Under the pieces are notes generated by a model. It saw nothing but the letters and a program-made list of their open reading frames with translations, searched no databases and was not told the origin of the DNA. A DNA stretch of 8,345 bases. Source: Gammaproteobacteria bacterium (GTDB taxonomy: Bacteria > Pseudomonadota > Gammaproteobacteria > S012-40). The stretch lies in the NCBI GenBank assembly GCA_029879945.1, contig JAOUPJ010000159.1, positions 1 to 8,345 of the forward strand, read 5' to 3'. Of this stretch, positions 1 through 7,427 are shown piece by piece. Made by a program: the position numbers and the translations under genes. Each line of letters opens with the position of its first letter. The first letter of the stretch is position 1.

Positions 1-137
1 GTAGTGCCCAAGCCCTAGCGAGCATGCCCTTTTTAGACACCAATTTTCTCATGACCCTCAAGAATCAGATGGAAGATCGTTATGCGAAAGATGTGTTATC
101 GCATGTGTTAGCAGAAAGCCAGGTACTCGTAACATGA
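1..137 (+). CDS. C-terminal end of an unrecognised protein (partial)
   Basis: An open frame enters from the left edge (first full codon at base 3) and stops at TGA 135-137, giving the last 44 residues of a longer protein. The peptide is mostly polar and helix-forming, with segments such as FLMTLKNQMEDRYAKDVLSH, and has no membrane segment. I do not recognise a family. Its stop codon overlaps the start of the next gene in an ATGA, a junction typical of translationally coupled operon partners, so it probably works with the downstream glycosyltransferase. That is inference from position only. The frame being real is supported by the overlap and by uninterrupted reading; the function is unknown. 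Confidence 0.6.
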   Translation, partial: SAQALASMPFLDTNFLMTLKNQMEDRYAKDVLSHVLAESQVLVT

Positions 138-1585
138 GTTTTCCCCATATCACCCTTTCAGATGTTTTCCTGGTTGTGCAATGGATTTCATTGTTCTACT
201 TCCTGGGTATGTACGGTGGATATCTGATGCTGAACCTACTTTCTGTGATCAGTATCATCAAGTACATGCCATCCCACACCGTAGAGGCCATGCCCAAAGT
301 GTATACCGATTTGGAAATCCCGGTATCTGTATTGGTGCCTGCCTATAACGAGCAAGAGACTATCGCCACTTCAGTAAATGCTCTCTTGCAAATGACGTAT
401 CCCGAGTACGAGATCGTCGTTGTCAATGATGGCTCGAAGGACAAGACACTGGATGCCCTGATGACTCACTTCGCCCTGGTTCCAGTGCCGGAAACTGTAC
501 GCGTGCGCATCAAAACAAAGCGTATCAAGACCATCTATCAATCTACAATCTATCCCAATTTGCGAGTTATCGATAAAGACAATGGTGGTAAAGCCGACTC
601 GCTCAACGCTGGCATCAATGCCGCGCGGTATCCCTTGTTTTGTGGCGTGGATGCTGACTCTATCTTGCAGCCAAATAGTTTGGAACGTATCGTACAACCT
701 TTTATTGAAGACTCTACAACAGTCGCCTCAGGCGGAACGGTACGCATCGCCAATGGCTGTGATGTCCGAAAAGGTTTTCTGGTTAAACCCGGGCTACCAA
801 AAAATATTCTCGCTCTTTTTCAAGTAGCCGAATATCTGCGGGCATTTTTGTTTGGGAGACTGGGATGGTCACCCTTGAATGCGCTTTTGATTATCTCTGG
901 CGCCTTTGGTGTATTTCACAAGGAAACAGTAATCTCCGTTGGCGGATACCGTACAGATTGTATCGGTGAAGACATGGAACTGATCGTTCGCATGCACCGA
1001 ATTCTCCGTCAGCAAAAGAGAAAATACAAAATCACCTTTGTTCCAGACCCAATCTGCTGGACTGAAGCCCCTGAAGATATGGCCACGCTACGAAAACAAC
1101 GCATAAGATGGCACCGCGGTTTATCTGAAAGTTTAACCAAGAATATTAGCTTGATGTTCCATCCACGAGGCGGTGCTGTGGGTTGGATTGCCTTTCCGTA
1201 TATGTTGATATTTGAATGGCTGGGCCCTATCGTAGAAATTATGGGACTGGTATCCATGGGTCTTGGTTTCTACTTTGGTTACATTCCTAAAGAAATATTT
1301 GTACTATTTCTATTTATTGCAATCGGGTTTGGTGTCCTTTTGTCTGTTATAGCCATATTGCTCGAAGAGATTTCATTTCATATTTACCCCAAAGCAAGTT
1401 ATATGATCGTGCTATTTTTTGTGACGATCATCGAGAATTTTGGATATCGACAATTAAATATGATCTGGCGTTCCATTGCCCTGTTTCAATGGGCAATCGG
1501 GTCACAAGCCAAATGGGGCGATATGAAAAGAAAAGGCTCAGAAGATTCTGAGGCTACTGCGATTCAACCAAATAAATCGGGATGA
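134..1585 (+). CDS. Membrane-bound processive family 2 glycosyltransferase
   Basis: A 483-residue inner-membrane glycan synthase of the GT2 family. It would transfer sugars from a nucleotide-sugar donor to a growing, probably beta-linked, polysaccharide. The order is one or two N-terminal membrane segments (about 10-42), a cytosolic GT-A domain (about 62-330), then several membrane segments (about 350-372, 386-410, 421-440). Catalytic motifs are all present: VPAYNE at 68-73, the first Asp in VVNDGS (D99), DAD at 173-175, the GED acid at 278-280 (likely base D280), and QRIRW at 322-326, the QxxRW signature of processive synthases such as hyaluronan, chitin, cellulose and PNAG enzymes. There is no C-terminal PilZ domain, so it is not a full BcsA. 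The start is fixed by the ATGA overlap with the upstream gene; only a weak AGG lies about 10 bases upstream. The product sugar cannot be told from sequence. Confidence 0.93.
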   Translation: MSFPHITLSDVFLVVQWISLFYFLGMYGGYLMLNLLSVISIIKYMPSHTVEAMPKVYTDLEIPVSVLVPAYNEQETIATSVNALLQMTYPEYEIVVVNDGSKDKTLDALMTHFALVPVPETVRVRIKTKRIKTIYQSTIYPNLRVIDKDNGGKADSLNAGINAARYPLFCGVDADSILQPNSLERIVQPFIEDSTTVASGGTVRIANGCDVRKGFLVKPGLPKNILALFQVAEYLRAFLFGRLGWSPLNALLIISGAFGVFHKETVISVGGYRTDCIGEDMELIVRMHRILRQQKRKYKITFVPDPICWTEAPEDMATLRKQRIRWHRGLSESLTKNISLMFHPRGGAVGWIAFPYMLIFEWLGPIVEIMGLVSMGLGFYFGYIPKEIFVLFLFIAIGFGVLLSVIAILLEEISFHIYPKASYMIVLFFVTIIENFGYRQLNMIWRSIALFQWAIGSQAKWGDMKRKGSEDSEATAIQPNKSG

Positions 1586-1612
1586 ATATGTAACTGTTTG
1601 TATATCTTTTTT
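1586..1612 (+). terminator. Weak possible intrinsic terminator after the glycosyltransferase
   Basis: Directly after the stop codon, bases 1586-1605 can fold into an 8-pair stem (six A-U and two G-U pairs) with a 4-base CTGT loop. Six T residues follow at 1607-1612. The layout is that of a Rho-independent terminator, but the stem has no G-C pairs and would be unstable. It may be chance in AT-rich DNA, or a weak or leaky stop. Confidence 0.25.
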
Positions 1613-1639
1613 GTCGCCCCTTTTTACCCGGTTTATCCT
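1611..1639 (+). promoter_or_regulatory. Candidate sigma70-like promoter for the pilus operon
   Basis: TTGTCG (1611-1616) and TATCCT (1634-1639) each match 4 of 6 bases of the -35 and -10 consensus and are exactly 17 bases apart. Transcription would start near 1646 and leave a leader of about 87 bases before the first prepilin. This is the only gap longer than 2 bases between genes in the window, so a promoter for the downstream genes is expected somewhere here. The match itself is weak. I saw no sigma54 -24/-12 element. Confidence 0.25.
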
Positions 1640-1732
1640 AACCTTACAAATCACTACTTTCTGCGCACCATCTAAATCCCCTTCAGTATATCTCCGATAG
1701 CCTTCTTAAGATGTATCGTATTGGGGTAGTTT

Positions 1733-2410
1733 ATGAGAAGTAGGCAGTTTAAATCAAACAGAAACAAAAACAAGGGTTTCACCCTAATTGAATTAGCGAT
1801 TGTGCTGGTTATAATCGGCATCATCATTGGAGCTATATTAAAGGGACAAGAACTGATTAACAACACAAAGAGCAAACGACTACAGTCTGATCTAAAAGGA
1901 CTGGAGTCGCTCCTGTGGACCTACTATGATCGCAAAGGTAGATGGCCTGGTGATTGTGATATAGATGGGTATATTGAATATAGCCCCAACAATGCCAGCA
2001 GTGCTACCGATAGCCTAAGTTCAACCACCGACCCGGTTGCAGAATCCTGCGGTGCAGCCACTCCGGTCGAAAACCAAAATACCAGCTTTGCTGATCTCCG
2101 ATCTTCTAAAGTTGCAACTTTTTCTACTCCCAATGCGACACTTGCCAGAAACGTTCTGAATAGCGCATTTTATGTTGGCCAGGCCGACGACACTGCCAAT
2201 TCCGGTGAAAAAGTAAATGTGATTGTCGCATACGAGGTTCCTGCCTGGATGGCCAAGATGTTAGATGTCTCACTAGACGGCATAGAAAACGGTACTGAAG
2301 GTAGAGTTAGAAGATGGGATTCCGCTGTTGTAGGTACGAGTTGGCCTACTGACGCTAATTCAGATACATTAGTGTCCGTTTCCTACATGTTTGACCGAGT
2401 ATTGCCATAA
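1733..2410 (+). CDS. Type IV prepilin, candidate main subunit of the pilus-like fibre
   Basis: A 225-residue prepilin. A 15-residue leader rich in Arg and Lys ends in the prepilin peptidase site G15/F16, followed by FTLIELAIVLVIIGIIIGA with the invariant Glu at mature position 5 (E20). The hydrophobic helix (about 16-37) anchors the subunit in the inner membrane and packs the fibre core. It continues as GQELINN and an amphipathic stretch to a WPGD motif (71-74); pseudopilins and pilins of this type commonly have a PGD here. The globular part has two cysteines (C75, C106) that could form a disulfide, a DG...EGRVRRW segment near 182-195, and a hydrophobic C-terminal VSYMFDRVLP. A GGGG at 1723-1726 gives a modest ribosome binding site. 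It comes first in the assembly operon, 2 bases before the next gene, and lacks the four-cysteine pattern of the two later prepilins. The major-subunit role is inferred from position and difference. Confidence 0.9.
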   Translation: MRSRQFKSNRNKNKGFTLIELAIVLVIIGIIIGAILKGQELINNTKSKRLQSDLKGLESLLWTYYDRKGRWPGDCDIDGYIEYSPNNASSATDSLSSTTDPVAESCGAATPVENQNTSFADLRSSKVATFSTPNATLARNVLNSAFYVGQADDTANSGEKVNVIVAYEVPAWMAKMLDVSLDGIENGTEGRVRRWDSAVVGTSWPTDANSDTLVSVSYMFDRVLP

Positions 2411-2412
2411 GC

Positions 2413-3930
2413 ATGTTTGGACCAATCAAGAGTCTTCTCAGGGATGAGACTCTTAGCATATTGCTGGATAGCCACATTTCTGATATCGACGACTGCAGAA
2501 CGTTGTATCGTAGCAACGGCAAAACTACGCTTTGTGTACTTAGCGATTTGCCGGTTAATAAATTGTCCGATATTGAAATTGCCAAAAGTGGATTTTTTTC
2601 CCCCTACGCTCTCTTTTCGTTCAGAAGCATCAATTCACACAACAAAAAAGTTGTGCCGATCCGGCTCCATAAGGCGATTGAGGATGAAGGATATTTTGAT
2701 AGCGATTTCAAATTGAGAATAGATCATCTTAAAGGTAACGGGGACGAATTCAGCACTCAATTGGTTGCCGTGTCTGAACCGGAACTCACTTCCCTTCGTA
2801 ATAGGCTAGGCAAAGATCAAAACCTTCAACAATACTGTTCCACTCCTGTTGAATCAGCCATAACCGACTTGTTGTCTAAGTTAATAGGTAATGATTTCGC
2901 ATTTCTCTATTTTTCTCCGCCATTCTATTCTTTAAACTTGGTTGTAAATAGTATCGTCGTTAAGAGAACAGTCGAGCGTTTTAGCGATTCTCACAGTGAT
3001 TCCGAGTTTTCACTAGGCAATTTCAACACCTCCGAAAACGATGCCCAAAAAATAAAAAACACCATCGACCTCTTTCTCTCTGATTCTGCCAATTTTTCGT
3101 CCTACGATCTAGAGCATGTTATTGCATGCGGCCAGTTTCCGGACTTTTTTTGTCTGGATCAAAACAGGAATGAAACTGATACTCGCGACCAGAACGAATA
3201 TCGTGCTTCCATTTCCGATTTGGAAAAATTGAAACCAATCTTAAGAAAAAAATATGGTACTTCATTTTCATTAGAACAAATTGCAGAAAATTTGGATTTA
3301 TTTTCAATTGATAGCTACAAGGGAAAAATCAATTTTCTAGACGAGAATACGAAAAACTCTACTCTTACCAACTACTTTTCCAAACATGTTCTGGCGGCTA
3401 GTTTTCTATTTTTTTCATTTGTGGGCATTTACCAAAGCATTATTGCCTACGATAGCTACCAAATATTCCAAGACGTACAAGCAAGACAACGAATATTATC
3501 GGAAGAAATAGTAAGAACACGTGAAAATCTTCCAACAAAGAGTCAGGTAGACAATATCACGCTAATAGCAAAGCTTGTGGAGCGCCAAAAGCAGGAGCTA
3601 AGACTTGACCACCTCCTGGAATGGCTATCAAAGTCAGCGCCAAAAAAGAGTAATATAGGGGCTATTTCAGTTACACCCTATTTTGGTCCCGACCCATCAA
3701 AAAACCGTATTCAAAAAGCAGTTCCCGGAAAATTTTTGGTTAATCTGAGCGCCGGCTTTCGTGGGTCTTATAAAACGGCCAAAAAATCTTCAGACTACTT
3801 TGTAACATCGTTGAAAAAGAAATCAAGCATTATTACCACTTCCTTTTCTTATGAGCAATCCAACGCTCCCTATCAGGCCACTTTAAGTGCCTCCGTGCTT
3901 GTTACGACTAAGGATTTCTACGGAGGATAA
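2413..3930 (+). CDS. PilMN-like / GspL-like bitopic assembly protein
   Basis: A 505-residue protein with no strong match I can recall at sequence level; the role is read from architecture and position. Residues 1-305 are soluble and probably cytoplasmic, where PilM or the GspL cytoplasmic domain would sit, but I see no clear actin-fold phosphate motifs. KINFLDENTKN at 305-315 resembles the INLLPxR element that opens PilN. A single membrane helix follows (about 325-346), then a predicted coiled coil (about 347-400) and a periplasmic domain to 505 with alternating strand-like segments (FLVNLSAGF, ATLSASVLV), as in the ferredoxin-like folds of PilN and GspL. This suggests a PilM-PilN fusion or a GspL-type protein linking the ATPase to the periplasmic part of the machine. 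It starts 2 bases after the prepilin and ends 1 base before the ATPase start. The initiator is its only methionine, so no alternative ATG exists. Best alternative: an unrelated bitopic accessory protein. Confidence 0.72.
   Translation: MFGPIKSLLRDETLSILLDSHISDIDDCRTLYRSNGKTTLCVLSDLPVNKLSDIEIAKSGFFSPYALFSFRSINSHNKKVVPIRLHKAIEDEGYFDSDFKLRIDHLKGNGDEFSTQLVAVSEPELTSLRNRLGKDQNLQQYCSTPVESAITDLLSKLIGNDFAFLYFSPPFYSLNLVVNSIVVKRTVERFSDSHSDSEFSLGNFNTSENDAQKIKNTIDLFLSDSANFSSYDLEHVIACGQFPDFFCLDQNRNETDTRDQNEYRASISDLEKLKPILRKKYGTSFSLEQIAENLDLFSIDSYKGKINFLDENTKNSTLTNYFSKHVLAASFLFFSFVGIYQSIIAYDSYQIFQDVQARQRILSEEIVRTRENLPTKSQVDNITLIAKLVERQKQELRLDHLLEWLSKSAPKKSNIGAISVTPYFGPDPSKNRIQKAVPGKFLVNLSAGFRGSYKTAKKSSDYFVTSLKKKSSIITTSFSYEQSNAPYQATLSASVLVTTKDFYGG
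3922..3926 (+). promoter_or_regulatory. Strong ribosome binding site that sets the ATPase start
   Basis: A perfect GGAGG lies inside the last codons of the preceding gene, 5 bases before the ATG at 3932. It fixes the ATPase start there rather than at an in-frame ATG 45 bases upstream (3887), which has no such site and would overlap the preceding gene by 44 bases. It is the only consensus-quality site before any gene in this operon. Confidence 0.85.
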
Positions 3931-3931
3931 T

Positions 3932-5599
3932 ATGGCCAAGCCTATTGGGGTTCTGCTCAAAGAAGAGGGATATATTACTGAACAAATGATTAAGTATGCC
4001 TTGAGAGTTCAAAAGGCTACAGGAGATCGGTTGGGTGATGCGCTTCTGAAACTACGCTTGGTCAATGACACAGAAATTGCACAAGTTTTAGCTAAACAAT
4101 CAAATCAACACTTTCAAGAGCTTCATGGAATGACGCCTATCGCCGAGGCACTCAAACAAGTCCCCTACAATTTCGCAACCAAGCATGAAGTTCTTCCGTT
4201 GGAGGTTACAGACGGAAAACTACTAATTGCCATTTCAGACCCCTTCGATGACTCGACTCTATCTCGATTAGGCGTCTATTCGTCATATCCCTTAGAAATT
4301 CGTGTTTCGCCCGCGTCCCAAATACGACGTCTAACCGAACAGTTCTACTACTTTGTCGATCACCCCTTGGACGACGAAATAGAAAAGGCGCTTACCGCAT
4401 TCAAGCAAAATAGAAATTTCGAGCTCGAAAAACTCACCAAATTATTATTGAGTGCTGCCATTCAGATCAATTCGTCTGACATCCATATTTCAGCAACCGA
4501 CCAGGCCACGCTAATCTCTTATCGTATTGACGGCATACTTCAGCTAAGATATTCGTTTCCCATTTCTATACATTCTCGGTTGAGTTCTTCTCTAAAGGTT
4601 TCTTCCAATATGGACATCGCGGAACTTCATCGTCCGCAGGATGGGCGCATGAGCTTCACATTCTTAGGGAATGAATTTGATTTACGTGTATCATGTATAC
4701 CCACTACATTTGGCGACAATATTGTTATTCGTGTTCTCTCAAACAATGATGATGTAAAGTCTCTAGAGCAATTGGGATACAGTGCGCAGCAGCTGGAACA
4801 ACTTACCCGCCTTGTCAATCAACCAAGCGGACTTGTTCTCGCCACGGGACCAACAGGTTCCGGTAAATCCACCACACTATATGGTCTGCTCAGAAAAGTG
4901 AACGCTATCGAAAAAAATGTTTTAACGATAGAAGATCCTGTGGAGTATTCACTACCTCTGGCCAGACAAGTGTCTGTCAACGAAAAAGCCGGAATCACTT
5001 TTTCATCCAGTATACGTAGCTTTCTCAGGCAAGATCCGGATGTAATGTTAATCGGAGAAATACGAGATGAAGAAACAGCACAATTGGCTATACGGGCATC
5101 ACAAACTGGACATCTAGTGTTGTCAACACTTCATACTAATGACGCCACCGCTTCCATAGCCCGTTTGCGTGACCTGGATGTCAGCGATTTTCTTATATCG
5201 TCCTCTGTATCTTGCATAATAGCGCAACGTTTGCTTAGAAAACTTTGCGACCACTGCAAGGAACCAGACCTAACACAGAACAGTGAGACAGACATGTATT
5301 ATAAGGCCGCAGGTTGCGACCACTGCCATCACTCGGGTTACGTAGGTCGTATCGCGGTTGCCGAGATACTCGAACTAAACGATGAATTGCGACGATTAAT
5401 TGATAAGGGCGCAAGCCCTCTCGATATAAGACAATTTGCGATTGAGCAGGGCTTTATTCCGTTATATGAAAACGGACATTCACTTGCAAAAAAGGGGGTT
5501 ACCGACATGGAAGAAGTCAATCGCGTTTTGTCAAATGAATCTGTGCAAAAAACACCAGCCCAGTCCAACAACATTTCCCGACTAGATAAAGCGGCCTAG
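3932..5599 (+). CDS. GspE/PilB/MshE-family extension ATPase with N-terminal MshEN domain
   Basis: A 555-residue hexameric-type secretion ATPase that would hydrolyse ATP at the cytoplasmic face to drive pilin insertion into the fibre. Residues 4-56 are an MshEN (T2SSE_N) domain: two 24-residue motifs (4-27 and 33-56) separated by exactly 5 residues, the arrangement that binds cyclic di-GMP in MshE. The second motif keeps RLG (33-35); the first has PIG in place of RLG. The N2 domain (about 165-270) holds RPQDGR (234-239). The motor has Walker A GPTGSGKST (306-314), Asp box IEDPVEY (333-339), Walker B LIGEIRDE (373-380) with E376, and His box TGHLVLSTLHTNDA (392-405). A four-cysteine zinc site is at C439, C442, C462 and C465, then VGRIAVAEIL. 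All are intact, so it should be active. This is an assembly ATPase rather than PilT because it has the N-terminal domain and zinc site. Start chosen at the GGAGG. Confidence 0.96.
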   Translation: MAKPIGVLLKEEGYITEQMIKYALRVQKATGDRLGDALLKLRLVNDTEIAQVLAKQSNQHFQELHGMTPIAEALKQVPYNFATKHEVLPLEVTDGKLLIAISDPFDDSTLSRLGVYSSYPLEIRVSPASQIRRLTEQFYYFVDHPLDDEIEKALTAFKQNRNFELEKLTKLLLSAAIQINSSDIHISATDQATLISYRIDGILQLRYSFPISIHSRLSSSLKVSSNMDIAELHRPQDGRMSFTFLGNEFDLRVSCIPTTFGDNIVIRVLSNNDDVKSLEQLGYSAQQLEQLTRLVNQPSGLVLATGPTGSGKSTTLYGLLRKVNAIEKNVLTIEDPVEYSLPLARQVSVNEKAGITFSSSIRSFLRQDPDVMLIGEIRDEETAQLAIRASQTGHLVLSTLHTNDATASIARLRDLDVSDFLISSSVSCIIAQRLLRKLCDHCKEPDLTQNSETDMYYKAAGCDHCHHSGYVGRIAVAEILELNDELRRLIDKGASPLDIRQFAIEQGFIPLYENGHSLAKKGVTDMEEVNRVLSNESVQKTPAQSNNISRLDKAA

Positions 5600-5601
5600 C
5601 C

Positions 5602-6813
5602 ATGAGTTACTATTTTTACCGCTATATAGATACGCACGGAAAAACAGAATCCAAGCTGGGCCATTTTCAGTCCATTGAATTTCTATTTTCTGAATTGGAA
5701 AAGAGTAAAGAAATACTCGTTAACTATTACAAAATTCCTAATTTTCTCAACTCCATAATCAATTCGTCAGCAAAAAAACCAAGAATTACCGACCAAATTG
5801 AACTGTGTGATCACTTGTCTACTTATTTAAGTAGCGGTATCGATATACAGAGTTCTATCGCCGACCTAAAAAAGAGCGTATCAAACCCTACATTTAGTGC
5901 ATACTTAACCGTGCTAATGAAGCATCTTAACAGTGGCTACCTACTATCTCAAGCGCTTGAGGCCATACCCGGCACTGACGATGTTCTGGTGAACATGGCT
6001 AAAATTGGAGAAGAGAGCGGTACGCTGGAAAAAACAATAAAAGATGCAGCAGGTTATCTTCGATTCAACTTGGAAATCAAAAAAAATATCAAGAGGGCCT
6101 TGATTTATCCAAGTTTCATCGTATCAATTCTCGGTAGTGGCATATTGTTCTGGCTGATCTATGTAGTCCCCCAAATAGTCGATCTATTTCACTCATTAAA
6201 TGTGGATATCCCTTTAGGGTTGAAGATCGTTATATTTTTATCTGAATTTTCTTCCAAATACATTTTATGGTTTCTGCTTTTTCCGGTTCTAATACTGTTC
6301 GTTATTTTGCTGTACAAAAAAAACAGTTCTACTAAATCTAAAATTGACAAATGGTTATGGAATACGCCAGTAGTCAAATTGATTTTGCAACCTTCACAAA
6401 AGGCATTTTGCTTCCAATATATAGGTTTACTTTACAATTCTGGTATCACTATTACAAATGCTTTAAAAAAAGTTTCGGAAACCAGTACGAGCTACTTTTT
6501 TAAGGAAAAGCTCGAGGAAATAGGCAGAACGATTTACCAAGGGCAATCGCTTGCCTACAGCATGACGCATGCCGGGATATTTGAACCTATTGTCGAAAGA
6601 ATGATTCATATCGGAGAGCAAACGGGTTCGCTAGGTAACTATTTACCAAAAATCGCTCTAATATACCAAGATAACCTAAGCGAATTCATCTCTAATATCA
6701 GCAAAACCATAGAGCCAGTTCTAATGATGATAGTAGCTGTTATTTTTGCATTTTTTGCCGTAACTCTTATTGCCCCATTATACGATCTACTTTCCAGTAT
6801 TGGTGCCGTCTAA
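5602..6813 (+). CDS. GspF/PilC-family inner-membrane platform protein
   Basis: A 403-residue polytopic protein that sits in the inner membrane, binds the hexameric ATPase and passes its rotation or stroke to incoming pilins. The family's two-repeat structure is clear: the first cytoplasmic helical domain (about 62-165) carries GEESGTLEKTI (136-146) and the second (about 262-368) carries GEQTGSLGNYL (338-348), the two signature motifs. Membrane helices are at about 169-189, 219-238 and 372-392. Length is normal for GspF/PilC. The N-terminal 60 residues are the usual less conserved leader part. It starts 2 bases after the ATPase stop with no recognisable ribosome binding site, so it is probably made by ribosomes coupled from the ATPase gene. 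The gene is visibly richer in A and T than the glycosyltransferase. Confidence 0.95.
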   Translation: MSYYFYRYIDTHGKTESKLGHFQSIEFLFSELEKSKEILVNYYKIPNFLNSIINSSAKKPRITDQIELCDHLSTYLSSGIDIQSSIADLKKSVSNPTFSAYLTVLMKHLNSGYLLSQALEAIPGTDDVLVNMAKIGEESGTLEKTIKDAAGYLRFNLEIKKNIKRALIYPSFIVSILGSGILFWLIYVVPQIVDLFHSLNVDIPLGLKIVIFLSEFSSKYILWFLLFPVLILFVILLYKKNSSTKSKIDKWLWNTPVVKLILQPSQKAFCFQYIGLLYNSGITITNALKKVSETSTSYFFKEKLEEIGRTIYQGQSLAYSMTHAGIFEPIVERMIHIGEQTGSLGNYLPKIALIYQDNLSEFISNISKTIEPVLMMIVAVIFAFFAVTLIAPLYDLLSSIGAV

Positions 6814-7427
6814 TGCCCGCATCTCACAGTCAATCCGGTTTCACCTTACTCGAACTGGCTATTGCGTTGGTAATCTTGTCACTTCTAATTGGTATCAGTA
6901 TCGCTCCGCTTTCAAGCCTAATCAAGAACAATAAGAAAATCAGGGATGAAATTCGTCTTGAAAAACTTTCGGCCAACCTGGAAAACTACGCCTTGTCTCA
7001 TGGTGGACTCCCTGACAGCGAAGCCAACAATGAGTTAGTTATCAATACTAGCTTTCCAGTGTCCGTCAATGAATACGGAAAGCATATTAAATACTATGTC
7101 CCTTCTATCTTAACAGTATCTTCTACCGGGGGAGATTTTACGTCGTTTTGTACAAATCTTCATGGCGTTATTTCCAATCCAGCAACCGTTAGCGATTTAC
7201 CAAAAATATGCCACGACAGAACATACGCAGCCGGCTCATGCAGTGTAGCCTCCAATCACTCGTTTCTGGTTGTGAGCACAGGAGCAGACCAGCAATTTTT
7301 CGGTGAAAACGCAGACACCGACAGTGTTTTTTACACCTCAGATATTACACCCTCCGTAGACAATGATGATGTTTTAAAGTCGGTGAACCTATTTGCTCTA
7401 GCCAAAAGATGCGGTCATGTATTTTAG
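6813..7427 (+). CDS. Prepilin, probable minor pilin/pseudopilin with four cysteines
   Basis: A 204-residue prepilin. A 9-residue leader ends at G9/F10, followed by FTLLELAIALVILSLLIGIS with Glu5 of the mature protein (E14). The long helix continues to an amphipathic LRLEKLSANLENYALSHGGLP segment (48-67). The globular domain contains C113 (in FC), C133 (IC), C143 and C200, and a strand-forming FLVVSTGAD near 151-159. The same order of motifs recurs in the next gene, so the two are paralogues. The start overlaps the platform gene by one base (TAATG), and no good ribosome binding site is seen, pointing to stop-restart coupling. It has no methionine besides the initiator, so no other ATG is possible. 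A minor or tip-complex role is inferred from its place after the motor genes and its difference from the first prepilin. Confidence 0.9.
   Translation: MPASHSQSGFTLLELAIALVILSLLIGISIAPLSSLIKNNKKIRDEIRLEKLSANLENYALSHGGLPDSEANNELVINTSFPVSVNEYGKHIKYYVPSILTVSSTGGDFTSFCTNLHGVISNPATVSDLPKICHDRTYAAGSCSVASNHSFLVVSTGADQQFFGENADTDSVFYTSDITPSVDNDDVLKSVNLFALAKRCGHVF

Noticed and set aside
582..827. An 81-codon + strand frame inside the glycosyltransferase
   Set aside because: Alternate-frame shadow across the DAD region of the synthase; no domain and no ribosome binding site.
371..1257. Reverse-strand open frames of 67-108 codons inside the glycosyltransferase
   Set aside because: They lie opposite a gene with complete catalytic motifs and show no recognisable domain, start context or neighbour logic.
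1682..1712. Second promoter candidate TTCAGT...TAAGAT before the first prepilin
   Set aside because: The spacing is 19 bases and the -35 match is only 3 of 6, weaker than the 1611-1639 pair.
2417..2716. A 99-codon + strand frame inside the PilMN-like gene
   Set aside because: It starts 4 bases after the real start in another frame and is basic and low in structure. The longer frame spans membrane, coiled-coil and periplasmic parts without a break.
3887..3931. Longer ATPase start at ATG 3887
   Set aside because: It would overlap the upstream gene by 44 bases without a ribosome binding site, while GGAGG sits 5 bases before 3932.
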